A stretch of DNA of 64,000 nucleotides from Pseudomonas sp. ISL-84 (GCA_018613035.1 JAGGRA010000017.1:1-64000), one strand, 5' to 3'. Positions 32,129-41,933 are shown, numbered from the stretch's first letter. Numbers and translations: made by a program. Notes: a model not told the origin generated them from the sequence alone.

Positions 32129-33811
32129 ATGAAGAAGCAATGGTGGAAGGAAAGTGTAGTTTACCAAATCTATCCGCGCAGCTTCATGGATAGCAATGGC
32201 GATGGAATAGGAGATCTTCAGGGAATCATTTCGAGGCTTGATTACTTAAAGGAGCTAGGAATTGATGTTGTATGGCTTTCGCCGGTTTATAAATCACCCA
32301 ATGATGATAATGGCTATGATATTAGCGATTATCAGGGGATTATGAGTGAGTTTGGAACAATGGAAGATTGGGAAGAACTTCTTGAACAGATGCATAAGAG
32401 GGGCATTAAGCTCATTATGGATTTGGTTGTAAACCATAGTTCTGACGAGCATATTTGGTTTGCTGAAGCCATTAAATCGAAAGACAATCCATACAGGGAT
32501 TACTACATATGGCGCCAAGGACAGAATGGAGGAGAGCCCAATAACTGGGGCAGCAATTTTGGCGGCTCGGCCTGGGAATTTGATGAAAATACCGGCGAAT
32601 ACTATTTGCATCTATTTTCGAAAAAGCAGCCAGATTTGAATTGGGAAAATCCTAAACTAAGGAATGAGATCTATAACATGATGACATGGTGGCTTGATAA
32701 AGGCATTGATGGATTCAGAATGGATGTTATCAACTTCATATCCAAAGTGGACGGCCTGCCTAATGATAAACCAAAGACTGGCAAAAAATTTGCTTCAGGC
32801 AGCAAGTATTACCGTAATGGACCAAGAATCCACGAATATTTGCAGGAAATGAACAAAAAAGCTTTATCCCATTATGATGTGATGACTGTGGGGGAAATGC
32901 CGGGCGTTACCCCCGAATGGGCCAGACAGTATACAAGCGAAGACCGGAACGAATTAAATATGGTCTTCCAATTTGAACATGTCAGCCTCGATAACGGGCC
33001 AAAGGGCAAATGGGATCTGATGCCTCTTAATTTGCGGGATTTAAAAATGAATCTTACCAAATGGCAAAATGAACTGGATGAGGTTGGCTGGAACAGTCTT
33101 TATTTTAATAACCATGATCAGCCGCGCTCCGTTTCACGATTCGGCAATGACAGCAAGTACCGGGAAAAGTCTGCTCAGATGCTTGCAACACTGCTTCACA
33201 TGATGAAGGGGACTCCCTATATTTATCAGGGGGAGGAAATCGGCATGACAAATGTCCGGTTTGAAAGCATTGATGAGTATAAAGATATTGAAACCCTTCA
33301 TTTTTATAAAGAAGCGCTCCATGATGGCTGGTCTGAACAGGAGGCCATGAAAAGCATTTATGCAAAAGGGCGTGACAACGCTCGAACACCGATGCAATGG
33401 GATTCGTCTAAACATGGCGGATTTACTGAAGGCACTCCCTGGATAAAAGTGAATCCAAATTATAAAAATATTAATGCAGAGAAGGCGCTGAAAGATCCAA
33501 ACTCTGTTTTTCATTATTATAAAAAACTCATTGAACTCAGAAAGCAATATGACATCATTGTGTACGGCAAATATAACTTAATCCTGGAGGACCATCCAGA
33601 AGTTTATGCATTTACAAGATCTCTTGGCGATCAAACACTTCTAGTAGTATGCAACTTCTATGAGGGAAATCCTGAAGTTATCATCCCGGAAGGTTTACTG
33701 GAAAGCGAGCATAAGGTGCTGATTGGGAACTATGAAGGTTTGCAGGGGACCGGGGAGATGAGCCTGCGGCCATATGAAGCCCAGGTACTACTTTTTGATA
33801 AAAAATACTAA
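32129..33811 (+). CDS. Alpha-glucosidase, oligo-1,6-glucosidase type (GH13)
   Basis: This 560-residue GH13 protein has nucleophile Asp199 (GFRMDV), acid/base Glu256 (VGEMPG) and Asp330 (NNHDQPR). The residue after the nucleophile is Val200, which in this subfamily marks alpha-1,6 specificity (isomaltase/MalL group). Its overall sequence is closer to B. subtilis MalL than to TreA (from memory). A GGGGGTG ribosome binding site lies upstream. It stands between treP and treA and should be induced by trehalose, which is unusual. Confidence 0.88.
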   Translation: MKKQWWKESVVYQIYPRSFMDSNGDGIGDLQGIISRLDYLKELGIDVVWLSPVYKSPNDDNGYDISDYQGIMSEFGTMEDWEELLEQMHKRGIKLIMDLVVNHSSDEHIWFAEAIKSKDNPYRDYYIWRQGQNGGEPNNWGSNFGGSAWEFDENTGEYYLHLFSKKQPDLNWENPKLRNEIYNMMTWWLDKGIDGFRMDVINFISKVDGLPNDKPKTGKKFASGSKYYRNGPRIHEYLQEMNKKALSHYDVMTVGEMPGVTPEWARQYTSEDRNELNMVFQFEHVSLDNGPKGKWDLMPLNLRDLKMNLTKWQNELDEVGWNSLYFNNHDQPRSVSRFGNDSKYREKSAQMLATLLHMMKGTPYIYQGEEIGMTNVRFESIDEYKDIETLHFYKEALHDGWSEQEAMKSIYAKGRDNARTPMQWDSSKHGGFTEGTPWIKVNPNYKNINAEKALKDPNSVFHYYKKLIELRKQYDIIVYGKYNLILEDHPEVYAFTRSLGDQTLLVVCNFYEGNPEVIIPEGLLESEHKVLIGNYEGLQGTGEMSLRPYEAQVLLFDKKY

Positions 33812-33828
33812 AAACAGGTGTGATTCAA

Positions 33829-35514
33829 ATGAAACAACCTTGGTGGAAAAAAGCAGTCGTATATCAGATTTATCCGAAAAGCTTTAACGATACAACAGGC
33901 AATGGGGTGGGGGATATTCCCGGCATCATCGCCAAACTGGATTACTTAAAGGAATTGGGTGTGGACGTCGTTTGGCTCACACCGATTTATAAGTCTCCGC
34001 AGCGTGATAATGGCTATGATATTAGCGACTATTTTAGCATCCATGAAGAATATGGAACGATGGAGGACTTCGATAAGCTTCTGGAAGAGGCACATAAACG
34101 CGATATTAAAATCATTATGGACATTGTTGTCAACCACACTTCAACAGAGCATGAATGGTTCCGGGAAGCAAAAAAATCAAAAGACAACCCGTACAGGGAT
34201 TTTTATATTTGGAAGGACCCAAAAGCTGATGGAACTGAACCAACAAACTGGGAATCCAAATTTGGCGGAAATGCATGGGAATATGATGAAACAACAGAAC
34301 AATACTACTTGCATCTCTTTGACGTGACCCAGGCTGATTTAAATTGGGAAAATGAAGAGCTTCGACGCAAAGTCTATGACATGATGAAGTTCTGGTTTGA
34401 TAAAGGGGTTGATGGTTTTAGGCTTGATGTAATCAACCTGATTTCCAAGGACCAGCGCTTTCCGGATGATGACGGGGCTATACCGCCAGGCGATGGCAGA
34501 AGGTTTTATACAGATGGACCGCGTGCCCATGAATTCATGCACGAAATGAACGAGAAAGTATTCTCTAAATATGACAGCATGACGGTTGGCGAAATGTCCT
34601 CCACAACAATCGACCATTGCATCAAATATTCGAATCCTGAGCGTGAAGAACTAAGTATGACATTTAATTTCCATCATTTAAAAGTGGATTATCCTAATGG
34701 CGAGAAATGGGCTTTGGCAGACTTTGATTTCGGAGCATTGAAACAGATTTTGTCCAAGTGGCAAGCTGAAATGCATAAAGGCGGCGGATGGAATGCACTT
34801 TTCTGGTGTAACCATGACCAGCCCCGGGTTGTCTCAAGATATGGAGATGACCAAAAATATCATCGTGAATCTGCAAAAATGCTGGCAACTACAATCCATA
34901 TGATGCAGGGAACTCCATACATTTATCAGGGGGAAGAGTTTGGCATGACAAACCCTGGCTTTGACAGCATTGATGAGTACCGTGATGTAGAATCATTGAA
35001 CATTTATAATATTCTTCGAGAAAAGGGGAAGTCTGACAGGGAGATTATCGAGATTTTAAAAAGCAAATCCCGTGATAACTCCCGTACGCCTGTCCAATGG
35101 GATACAACTGAAAATGCTGGCTTTACAGAAGGAACCCCGTGGATTAATGTAGCTTCCAATTACACGGAAATCAATGCAGAAAATGCGATAAAAGACCTGG
35201 ACTCTGTTTTTTATCATTATAAAAAACTAATCCAGCTCCGAAAGCAATATGACATAATCACTTCTGGTGATTATGAATTAATTTCCGAGGAGCACCCTGA
35301 TGTATTTGCCTATATTCGTAACGGTGAAAATGAGAAGCTCCTTGTGATAAATAATTTTTATGGTAAAGAAACCTCATTTAAAATGCCGGATGCAGTTAAT
35401 TTAGAAGGATACAATTCAGAAATATTGCTATCTAATTACGAGGGTTCACCTTCGGCAGCGGACGAAATCAAATTGCGTCCATATGAATCAGTGACTTACT
35501 ACTTGAAAAGATAA
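33829..35514 (+). CDS. treA: Trehalose-6-phosphate hydrolase
   Basis: This 561-residue protein has the same length as B. subtilis TreA and the same motifs (YQIYPKSFNDTTGNGVGD, GFRLDVINLISKDQRFP, GEMSSTT, WCNHDQPRVVSRYGDD). Catalytic residues are Asp200, Glu255 and Asp330. It splits trehalose-6-phosphate into glucose and glucose-6-phosphate. AGGTG lies 8 bases before ATG 33829; GTG 33820 is too close. It is the last gene of the operon; treR is not adjacent. Confidence 0.93.
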   Translation: MKQPWWKKAVVYQIYPKSFNDTTGNGVGDIPGIIAKLDYLKELGVDVVWLTPIYKSPQRDNGYDISDYFSIHEEYGTMEDFDKLLEEAHKRDIKIIMDIVVNHTSTEHEWFREAKKSKDNPYRDFYIWKDPKADGTEPTNWESKFGGNAWEYDETTEQYYLHLFDVTQADLNWENEELRRKVYDMMKFWFDKGVDGFRLDVINLISKDQRFPDDDGAIPPGDGRRFYTDGPRAHEFMHEMNEKVFSKYDSMTVGEMSSTTIDHCIKYSNPEREELSMTFNFHHLKVDYPNGEKWALADFDFGALKQILSKWQAEMHKGGGWNALFWCNHDQPRVVSRYGDDQKYHRESAKMLATTIHMMQGTPYIYQGEEFGMTNPGFDSIDEYRDVESLNIYNILREKGKSDREIIEILKSKSRDNSRTPVQWDTTENAGFTEGTPWINVASNYTEINAENAIKDLDSVFYHYKKLIQLRKQYDIITSGDYELISEEHPDVFAYIRNGENEKLLVINNFYGKETSFKMPDAVNLEGYNSEILLSNYEGSPSAADEIKLRPYESVTYYLKR

Positions 35515-35520
35515 ATGGGA

Positions 35521-35556
35521 AAATCCTCCTGCAAATGAGGCTGCAGGAGGATTTTT
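35521..35556 (+). terminator. Terminator of the tre operon
   Basis: A 13-bp stem (35521-35533 with 35542-35554) around eight bases, then TTT. Confidence 0.88.
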
Positions 35557-35572
35557 GTTATGGAAAGGCACT

Positions 35573-35604
35573 TATCAACGAAATTTTTGATATATCAACG
35601 AAAT
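35573..35604. repeat. Two copies of TATCAACGAAAT, 20 bases apart
   Basis: The 12-base word occurs at 35573 and 35593 between the tre terminator and the end of the nucleoside transporter gene. It may be a minimal two-unit member of the 20-21-bp-period class. Confidence 0.4.
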
Positions 35605-35638
35605 CATTTTTATAGCAAATGCTACGCCCGGAAGCAGT

Positions 35639-36856
35639 TTAAAATAGCATGCCGGCAATCGCGGCACTTAGCATGGATGCGAGGGCTCCGGCTGCAACAG
35701 CTTTAAGCCCAAGACGTGCAATGTCCGGTCTGCGATTAGGAGCTAATCCTCCAAGTCCTCCGAGAAGGATTCCCAATGAAGAGATATTGGCAAATCCGCA
35801 AAGGGCAAAGCTGATAATTGCCACAGTTTTGTCAGATAAATTTGGAATTTCCGGTGCAAAAGCGGAGTAAGCGACGAATTCATTCAAAATTAATTTTTGC
35901 CCGATAAAGTTTCCTGCCTGAACGGCTTCCTCCCATGGGACCCCGATCGCAAATGCAAGCGGAGAAAAAATATAGCCGAGAATGGTTTCAAGGGTCAAGC
36001 CGCCAAATCCAAACAATCCGCCAACCCAGCCTAGCAGCCCGTTAATTAAGGCAACCAGAGCAATAAACGCCAGCAGCATTGCACCAATATTCAAAGCAAG
36101 TTCCAGGCCAACACTGGCTCCTTTTGCCGCTGCGTCAATAACATTGGCGGAGTCGCTGTCCACTTCCATATCGAACTCCTTTGGTTCTTCTTTTTCTTCT
36201 GTTTCAGGAAGCATTATTTTTGCCAAAATTAATCCCGCTGGAGCAGCCATAAAGCTGGCTGCAAGCAGATATTCCAATGGCACTCCAAGCAGGGAGTAAC
36301 CAATCAGAACTGAACCGGCAACAGATGCAAGGCCACCGGTCATGACAGCAAATAACTCTGATTTCGTCATATTTGCGATGTAAGGGCGTACGACGAGCGG
36401 GGCCTCCGTTTGCCCCACAAAAATGTTCGCTGCAGCTGACATGGATTCAGCCTTTCTGGTTCCTAGAAGCCACGAAAGTGCGCCACCCAAAATTTTAATG
36501 AAAAACTGCATGATCCTTAAATAATAAAGGACAGAGATTAATGAGGAAAAAAAGATAACGACCGGCAGAACCTGAAAGGCAAACACAAATGCAATTCCTG
36601 ACTCTTCTGTAAATAGGCCGCCAAATAAGAAGTTAATTCCCTGATTGGCATAATTTATAATGTCATTTACTTTCATAGTCAGCCAGTTCAGTGCATTTTT
36701 GCCGGCTTCCCACTTTAATACCAGGAAGGCAAAAATCAGCTGAATCGCAAGCCCGCCGGCAACAGTCCGCAAATTAATTGCCTTTTTATTGTTCGAAAGC
36801 AGGAATGCGATACCCAAAACGACAATGATGCCGAAAATTCCCCAAAGAAAATTCAT
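35639..36856 (-). CDS. CNT-family nucleoside transporter (NupC/NupG/YutK type)
   Basis: This 405-residue protein has the concentrative nucleoside transporter plan: N-terminal helices, the ILNEFVAYS segment with the substrate-binding Asn/Glu, the VGQTEAPLVVRPY re-entrant loop and CGFANISSLGILLGGLGG. It is a proton- or sodium-coupled nucleoside importer. Its length and sequence are nearer to NupG/YutK than to NupC. AGGTG precedes ATG 36856. It is a single gene, convergent with treA. Confidence 0.9.
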   Translation of the reverse strand: MNFLWGIFGIIVVLGIAFLLSNNKKAINLRTVAGGLAIQLIFAFLVLKWEAGKNALNWLTMKVNDIINYANQGINFLFGGLFTEESGIAFVFAFQVLPVVIFFSSLISVLYYLRIMQFFIKILGGALSWLLGTRKAESMSAAANIFVGQTEAPLVVRPYIANMTKSELFAVMTGGLASVAGSVLIGYSLLGVPLEYLLAASFMAAPAGLILAKIMLPETEEKEEPKEFDMEVDSDSANVIDAAAKGASVGLELALNIGAMLLAFIALVALINGLLGWVGGLFGFGGLTLETILGYIFSPLAFAIGVPWEEAVQAGNFIGQKLILNEFVAYSAFAPEIPNLSDKTVAIISFALCGFANISSLGILLGGLGGLAPNRRPDIARLGLKAVAAGALASMLSAAIAGMLF

Positions 36857-37030
36857 TTTTTTACACCTCTTATACTATGTAGTATTTCTTGCACGAGACT
36901 GGACGGATTGAGTCAGCAGTACTCCTATTCCCAAAAAACTCCGCCTTGAAGCTTAATAGTTGTATTATGTGCAAAAGGTGCAAAATCATGAATAATAAAA
37001 TAATGCCTATATAGTGGCTATTAAACAAAA

Positions 37031-37220
37031 GGCTCTGTTAAATCGGCCTTCGACTTCCGCTCCCAGGTACTAAGAAACAGCGGACGGTCCGGTAGCCTTC
37101 TCGGCGTGAACACCTGCGGGTCCCCTTTGACTCGCGCTTCCCGCATTAATTTTAATAAGCATCCTTGAATAAACAACACCGCACGAAGAAAATGCAAGTA
37201 CATGTTCGAGGATTTCGTGC
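37031..37220 (-). repeat. Mosaic intergenic repeat, copy 1
   Basis: Read on the minus strand it contains GCATTTTCTTCGTGCGGTG, ATTCAAGGATGCTTATT and GGGAGCGGAAGTCGAAGG, and ends in ATTTAACAGAGCC. These words recur in the copies at 45.5, 46.5 and 56.8 kb. No protein signature is visible in its frames. Confidence 0.7.
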
Positions 37221-37298
37221 CTTCTTCTCCAATCAACAGTGTTCCAAAATCAATAATGAAATGGAACATAGCAAAAAAAAGATGAGCCCCATGACTCA

Positions 37299-38171
37299 TC
37301 ACTTAGTATTTTTTTCGATATATTCAAATAAAAAAGACTGCCCGTTTCTATAAAAACGGGGATCATAAATCCCAAGCCGTTCATCATCATCAACGAGTAC
37401 GACAAACGGGGACCATTCATAAAGGGTTTTAGCTTCAGGGCGCTGCGAGAACAATTTGTCCAAATCGGCGGTTTCGTTTGATTGCAGTACGTACTGTTTT
37501 TCTTTTTCTTGAAACAAATTATCATTATATATGATAACTTCATCTTCATTTTTGGTAATGACTGAATACGTCCATGGAACAAAACCAGCAGACAAGGCTA
37601 TTTGATGGTATTGGCCATCGTATTGTTTATATAGTAAGAAGCCTTGCGTGCTTTGGACAATTACATGCAGAAGGATGAATGCCCACGCCATTTTGTAATA
37701 GTAGGGTGATTTTAGCTTATTTCTTTTTGAAAAGATAAAGGCTGTTCCCATTATGATCCAAATGACTAAATCGACAATTGGAATTGTGCCAAACGTAATC
37801 CGCATATTTGAAAAAGGTTCCAAATAGCCAGTTCCCCAAGCATTGAACAAATCACTGGTATTATGTATGAAAACGGCTAGCAATCCAAGCAGGAAAAGCT
37901 TCTTATCCTTTACTTTGAAAAGCAAAAGGGATAAAAGGAAAAATAAAAATGCCCAAATGGGAGTCAGAAAAACAGAATGGGTAATCCCCCTGTGCCACAT
38001 TTGATACAGCCCCTCAGTGTCCCAGAGACGTGAAATAACATCTATATCAGGAATTTGGCTGGCACCGACAGCAGTCAGCAAGTAAGCCCTTTTATGATTT
38101 TTGTCCATGGTTCTTTTATCCACTGCACCGTAAAGGCTCAGGCCGAATAATGTATGTGTAATCGTATCCAT
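37299..38171 (-). CDS. yfhP: YfhP/YdjM-family membrane metal-dependent hydrolase
   Basis: This 290-residue protein starts MDTITHTLFGLSLYGA and has SQIPDIDV, HRGITHS and HNTSDLFNAWGT. This is the His/Asp pattern of the YdjM/DUF457 family of membrane-embedded putative hydrolases, with about four membrane helices. A soluble domain of about 110 residues follows. B. subtilis YfhP has been called a regulator of yfhQ, but the biochemical activity is unknown. It is a single gene. Confidence 0.82.
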   Translation of the reverse strand: MDTITHTLFGLSLYGAVDKRTMDKNHKRAYLLTAVGASQIPDIDVISRLWDTEGLYQMWHRGITHSVFLTPIWAFLFFLLSLLLFKVKDKKLFLLGLLAVFIHNTSDLFNAWGTGYLEPFSNMRITFGTIPIVDLVIWIIMGTAFIFSKRNKLKSPYYYKMAWAFILLHVIVQSTQGFLLYKQYDGQYHQIALSAGFVPWTYSVITKNEDEVIIYNDNLFQEKEKQYVLQSNETADLDKLFSQRPEAKTLYEWSPFVVLVDDDERLGIYDPRFYRNGQSFLFEYIEKNTK

Positions 38172-38259
38172 GATTCCGCCTCCTTTGCTATCATATTTGT
38201 TTTAATTATTATAATCCTGAAAATGGAATATAAAAAGAAATAAGCAAATCTTAAATGCA

Positions 38260-38288
38260 TTGCAAACTTTACTCGCGCGCGATAGAAT
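38260..38288 (+). promoter_or_regulatory. Sigma-A promoter of prfC
   Basis: TTGCAA (38260-38265), a 17-base spacer containing CGCGCGCG and TAGAAT (38283-38288). Confidence 0.6.
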
Positions 38289-38371
38289 TGAAGGTATTGC
38301 AATAATTAACATAGATTTACCCAATCATTGCTTTTATAACAAATTTTCATATAAGTAAGAGAGGAACTAAT

Positions 38372-39949
38372 ATGTCCAAAAATTTTAATGATGAAGTTTT
38401 ATCCCGCCGCACTTTTGCGATTATCTCCCACCCGGATGCCGGGAAAACAACGCTGACTGAAAAACTTCTGTTATTCGGGGGAGCCATTCGGGATGCTGGT
38501 ACGGTAAAAGGTAAAAAGACTGGTAAATATGCGACAAGTGACTGGATGGAAATCGAAAAGCAGCGTGGAATTTCGGTTACCTCCAGTGTGATGCAGTTTG
38601 AATATGAAGGTGCCCGTGTAAATATCCTGGATACTCCTGGCCACCAGGATTTCAGTGAAGATACGTATCGTACATTGACTGCTGTTGACAGCGCAGTAAT
38701 GATAATTGATTCTGCTAAAGGAATTGAGGAGCAGACGCTCAAGCTGTTCAAAGTCTGCCGTATGAGAGGTATTCCAATCTTTACCTTTATGAATAAGTTG
38801 GACCGCCAGGGGAAGCCGCCTTTGGAATTGCTAGCTGAATTGGAAGAAGTAATGGGGATTGAGTCATATCCTATGAACTGGCCAATTGGGATGGGAAAAG
38901 AGTTCCTTGGCATTTATGACCGATTTAACAACCGAATTGAACAATTCCGTGTGGACGAAGAGGACCGCTTTGTCACCTTGAACGAAGAAGGTGAAATCGA
39001 GGGGGATCATTCCTTAAAGGACTCAGGCCTGTATGATCAAACTCTTGAAGAAATTATGCTTTTAAATGAAGCGGGCAATGAATTTTCCAGAGAGCGCATT
39101 GCTAACGGGGAACTGACACCTGTATTTTTCGGAAGTGCCTTGACCAACTTTGGTGTACAGACGTTTTTGGAATCATACCTTCAATTTGCACCGCCGCCTC
39201 AGCCGCGGAATTCAACAGCAGGTGAAATTGATCCGCTATCAGAAGAGTTTTCCGGCTTTATATTTAAGATTCAGGCAAATATGAACCCTGCACATCGCGA
39301 CAGGATTGCATTTTTAAGAATCTGCTCCGGGCAATTTGAACGAGGTATGGCAGTTAATATTCCAAGGATCGGAAAATCCATCAAGCTAGCACAGTCCACA
39401 CAATTTATGGCGGATGACAGAAGCACCGTGGATTCGGCTGTAAGCGGAGATATTATCGGCATTTATGATCCGGGAACATACCAGATCGGGGACACCTTAA
39501 CAGTCGGGAAAAATAACTTTCAATATGAACGTCTTCCGCAGTTTACACCGGAGCTCTTTGTAAAAGTAACTGCAAAGAATGTTATGAAGCAAAAACACTT
39601 TCATAAAGGCATTCAGCAGCTGGTGCAAGAAGGTGCAATCCAGCTCTTCAAAACTGTAAAAATGGAAGAATACCTATTGGGAGCAGTCGGACAGCTGCAA
39701 TTCGAAGTGTTTGAGCACCGCATGAAAAATGAATACAACACAGAAGTGTATATGGAAAGACTCGGCTCAAAAATTGCACGCTGGGTGGAAGGCGATGACG
39801 TAAACGAAAATCTCTCCAGTGGAAGAAGCCTGCTTGTCAACGACCGCTATGACAAAAAAGTCTTCCTATTTGAAAATGACTTTGCACTAAGATGGTTCCA
39901 AGAAAAAAATCCGAATGTCAAATTATATAATCCAATGGATTCACAATAA
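38372..39949 (+). CDS. prfC: Peptide chain release factor 3 (RF3)
   Basis: This 525-residue translational GTPase has G1 SHPDAGKTT (19-27), [26 protein letters not shown] and MNKLDR, as in RF3. It recycles RF1/RF2 after peptide release and has a role in post-peptidyl-transfer quality control. B. subtilis lacks it, while many other Bacillaceae have it. GAGGA precedes ATG 38372. It is a single gene with its own promoter and terminator. Confidence 0.95.
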   Translation: MSKNFNDEVLSRRTFAIISHPDAGKTTLTEKLLLFGGAIRDAGTVKGKKTGKYATSDWMEIEKQRGISVTSSVMQFEYEGARVNILDTPGHQDFSEDTYRTLTAVDSAVMIIDSAKGIEEQTLKLFKVCRMRGIPIFTFMNKLDRQGKPPLELLAELEEVMGIESYPMNWPIGMGKEFLGIYDRFNNRIEQFRVDEEDRFVTLNEEGEIEGDHSLKDSGLYDQTLEEIMLLNEAGNEFSRERIANGELTPVFFGSALTNFGVQTFLESYLQFAPPPQPRNSTAGEIDPLSEEFSGFIFKIQANMNPAHRDRIAFLRICSGQFERGMAVNIPRIGKSIKLAQSTQFMADDRSTVDSAVSGDIIGIYDPGTYQIGDTLTVGKNNFQYERLPQFTPELFVKVTAKNVMKQKHFHKGIQQLVQEGAIQLFKTVKMEEYLLGAVGQLQFEVFEHRMKNEYNTEVYMERLGSKIARWVEGDDVNENLSSGRSLLVNDRYDKKVFLFENDFALRWFQEKNPNVKLYNPMDSQ

Positions 39950-39955
39950 GAAAGC

Positions 39956-39982
39956 GGGTCTCTTAAGGGGGCCCTTTTTTCC
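39956..39982 (+). terminator. Terminator of prfC
   Basis: GGGTCTC pairs with GGGGCCC (two G-U pairs) around TTAAG, followed by TTTTTT. Confidence 0.7.
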
Positions 39983-40159
39983 TTTGAGTCCGGATTGGGT
40001 GGGGAAATTAGAGAGGTAGAGTTAGCAAAACTGGCGCTTAAAGAAGCTGAAAATCGCGCACCCCAGAACGCCCGGGCGAAAACGAAAGAAAGCCGCGAAT
40101 AAAGGGAGCCTCCCCGTATGAAATCCATTCAATTCCTATATATTCCTCTAACAGTACAC

Positions 40160-40188
40160 TTGACATTGCCTCAAATAGATAATATATT
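40160..40188 (+). promoter_or_regulatory. Sigma-A promoter of the nhaC T-box leader
   Basis: TTGACA (40160-40165), a 17-base spacer and TATATT (40183-40188), about 75 bases before T-box stem I. A small hairpin (AACGCT with AGCGTT near 40207-40222) lies at the 5' end of the leader. Confidence 0.7.
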
Positions 40189-40263
40189 ATTAACACATAC
40201 GCTTTAACGCTAAAAAGCGTTTAAGTTTAAAAGTCGTATACTCAATTAAAAGAAAATAAATCT

Positions 40264-40464
40264 TGTCCGCAGATCACGAGACTAATTGCCGGCAGCAAAT
40301 AGAGACTGGATGGGTGCTGAAAATCCAGGCAGCAATTGGTTGAATTACAACTGCATTGAAAAGGGCAAAGTTTTTTAAAGAGGATAAGCTATATTTTGGG
40401 GCTTATCAATTAGGGTGGTACCGCGGAGCTCCTTCGTCCCTATAGGCGAGAGGGCTCTTTTTGT
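40264..40464 (+). promoter_or_regulatory. T-box riboswitch, probably tyrosine-specific
   Basis: The conserved T-box AGGGTGGTACCGCG is at 40412-40425, followed by a terminator region ending in TTTTT. Stem I is visible: CTAATTGC pairs with GCAATTGG, and below it an internal loop whose 3' side reads GAATTACAA. The codon in specifier position is TAC (40346-40348), tyrosine. Uncharged tRNA-Tyr would allow read-through into nhaC. Confidence 0.9.
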
Positions 40465-40502
40465 TTGCTTAAACTTACAGTTATGCATAGGAGGAATACA
40501 TC

Positions 40503-41900
40503 ATGCACCAAGATCAAGCAGCATTGCGTTTGAAGCCGTTGGAGGCATTAATTGTTACTTTAATTATTTTGGGCGGTATCAGTTATTCTATTATTTTTGC
40601 AGGGGCAGTACCGCATATTCCGGTAGTTTTGGCGATTATGGGGTTATTTGCTTTTGGGTTATTAAAAAAGGTATCTGTGAAAGAGCTCGAGAAGGGGCTA
40701 GTTGAAGGAGCCAAGTCCGGGCTAGGAGCAATTTTCATCTTTTTCTTCATCGGAATGCTAATCAGCAGCTGGATGGCGAGCGGAACCATTCCTACTTTTA
40801 TATACATGGCTCTTGAAGCTGTTAATGGAAAGTTCTTTTATGCAATTGTATTTGTGGTAGCATCTGTGATAGGGATGAGCATTGGAAGCTCGCTGACAAC
40901 AGCTGCTACATTGGGCGTTGCCTTTATGGGCGTCAGCACAGCTTTAGGACTTTCAGAAGCTATTACCGCAGGAGCTGTTATTTCCGGAGCGTTTTTTGGG
41001 GATAAAATGTCGCCATTATCTGATACAACCAATCTGGCATCATCAACTGTAAAGGTGGACTTATTTGACCACATTAAAAATATGGCATGGACGACAGTTC
41101 CTGCTTTCACTATTTCCCTGGTGCTTTTCGCTGTATTGTCACCAGGTGAGGCTGCGTCAGATTTCACAAAAATTTCTCACCTGAAAGCAACTTTGCTGGA
41201 TCAGGGGCTGATTCACTGGTATTCTCTGTTGCCATTTGCCATCCTGACTGTTATGGCCATAAAAAAAATATCAGCAATCATCACACTTTCAGCAGGAATT
41301 TTATCTGCGCTGCTAATAGCAGCTTTCGTACAAAATAGCTTTGGAGTTCAAAAAGTAATGTCATTGCTTTTTTCAGGATATGTTTCAGAGAGCGGTTCAG
41401 AGGAAGTCGATACATTATTATCAAGGGGCGGAATGGAAAGTATGATGTTTTCTATTTCTCTTGTATTGCTTGCTCTTTCTATGGGTGGATTATTCTTTAA
41501 GCTGGGTATTCTGCCAGCATTGCTGGAGGGAATCAAAGTCATGTTGAATCGTGTGCCTGCACTGATTGCTTCTGCAGCCGGAACAGCAATCGGTATTAAT
41601 TTCCTGCTTGGCGAGCAGTATCTTTCCATTCTTTTGACAGGCAATGCCTTCCGGGAGCCATTTGAAAAAGCAGGCCTGCATACGAAGAATCTATCCAGAA
41701 TTCTTGAAGACGCGGGAACTGTGGTTAATCCTTTGGTGCCATGGAGTGTTTGCGGTGTTTTCCTTACAGGCGTCTTAGGGGTGGAGACAGCTGTCTATCT
41801 TCCGTTTGCATTCTTCTGTATGCTAAGCCCAATTATAACTTTAATTTACGGGTTGACTGGTATAAAAATTACTAGAACCAATGAAAAAGCAGCTGCATAA
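40503..41900 (+). CDS. nhaC: NhaC-family Na+/H+ antiporter, likely amino-acid (tyrosine) transporter
   Basis: This 465-residue protein has about twelve membrane helices with the NhaC motifs GMSIGSSLTTAATLGVA, FFGDKMSPLSDTTNLA and EDAGTVVNPLVPWSVCG. The family is annotated as sodium/proton antiporter. The upstream T-box with a TAC specifier says expression follows tyrosine starvation, so tyrosine import or exchange is the more likely role (comparative genomics has proposed this for T-box-linked NhaC proteins). AGGAGG precedes ATG 40503. The stop codon lies in the terminator. Confidence 0.9.
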   Translation: MHQDQAALRLKPLEALIVTLIILGGISYSIIFAGAVPHIPVVLAIMGLFAFGLLKKVSVKELEKGLVEGAKSGLGAIFIFFFIGMLISSWMASGTIPTFIYMALEAVNGKFFYAIVFVVASVIGMSIGSSLTTAATLGVAFMGVSTALGLSEAITAGAVISGAFFGDKMSPLSDTTNLASSTVKVDLFDHIKNMAWTTVPAFTISLVLFAVLSPGEAASDFTKISHLKATLLDQGLIHWYSLLPFAILTVMAIKKISAIITLSAGILSALLIAAFVQNSFGVQKVMSLLFSGYVSESGSEEVDTLLSRGGMESMMFSISLVLLALSMGGLFFKLGILPALLEGIKVMLNRVPALIASAAGTAIGINFLLGEQYLSILLTGNAFREPFEKAGLHTKNLSRILEDAGTVVNPLVPWSVCGVFLTGVLGVETAVYLPFAFFCMLSPIITLIYGLTGIKITRTNEKAAA

Positions 41901-41914
41901 AGCTGCTTTTTTCA
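41883..41914 (+). terminator. Terminator of nhaC
   Basis: GAAAAAGCAGCT (41883-41894) pairs with AGCTGCTTTTTTC; the 5' arm includes the last codons. Confidence 0.85.
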
Positions 41915-41933
41915 ATTTTCAAAGAAGGAATGG

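Noticed and set aside
32129-33811. TreA as identity of the first glucosidase
   Set aside because: The second glucosidase (33829-35514) matches TreA in length and motifs far better. The first has oligo-1,6-glucosidase features.
37021-37302. Protein-coding gene in the minus-strand frame of 93 codons
   Set aside because: The sequence belongs to the mosaic intergenic repeat, and the frame is not kept in the other copies.
40020-40110. A further 20-bp array downstream of prfC
   Set aside because: GCGC..TAAA-like words are present, but spacing is irregular and cores differ, so it was not listed as a repeat feature.
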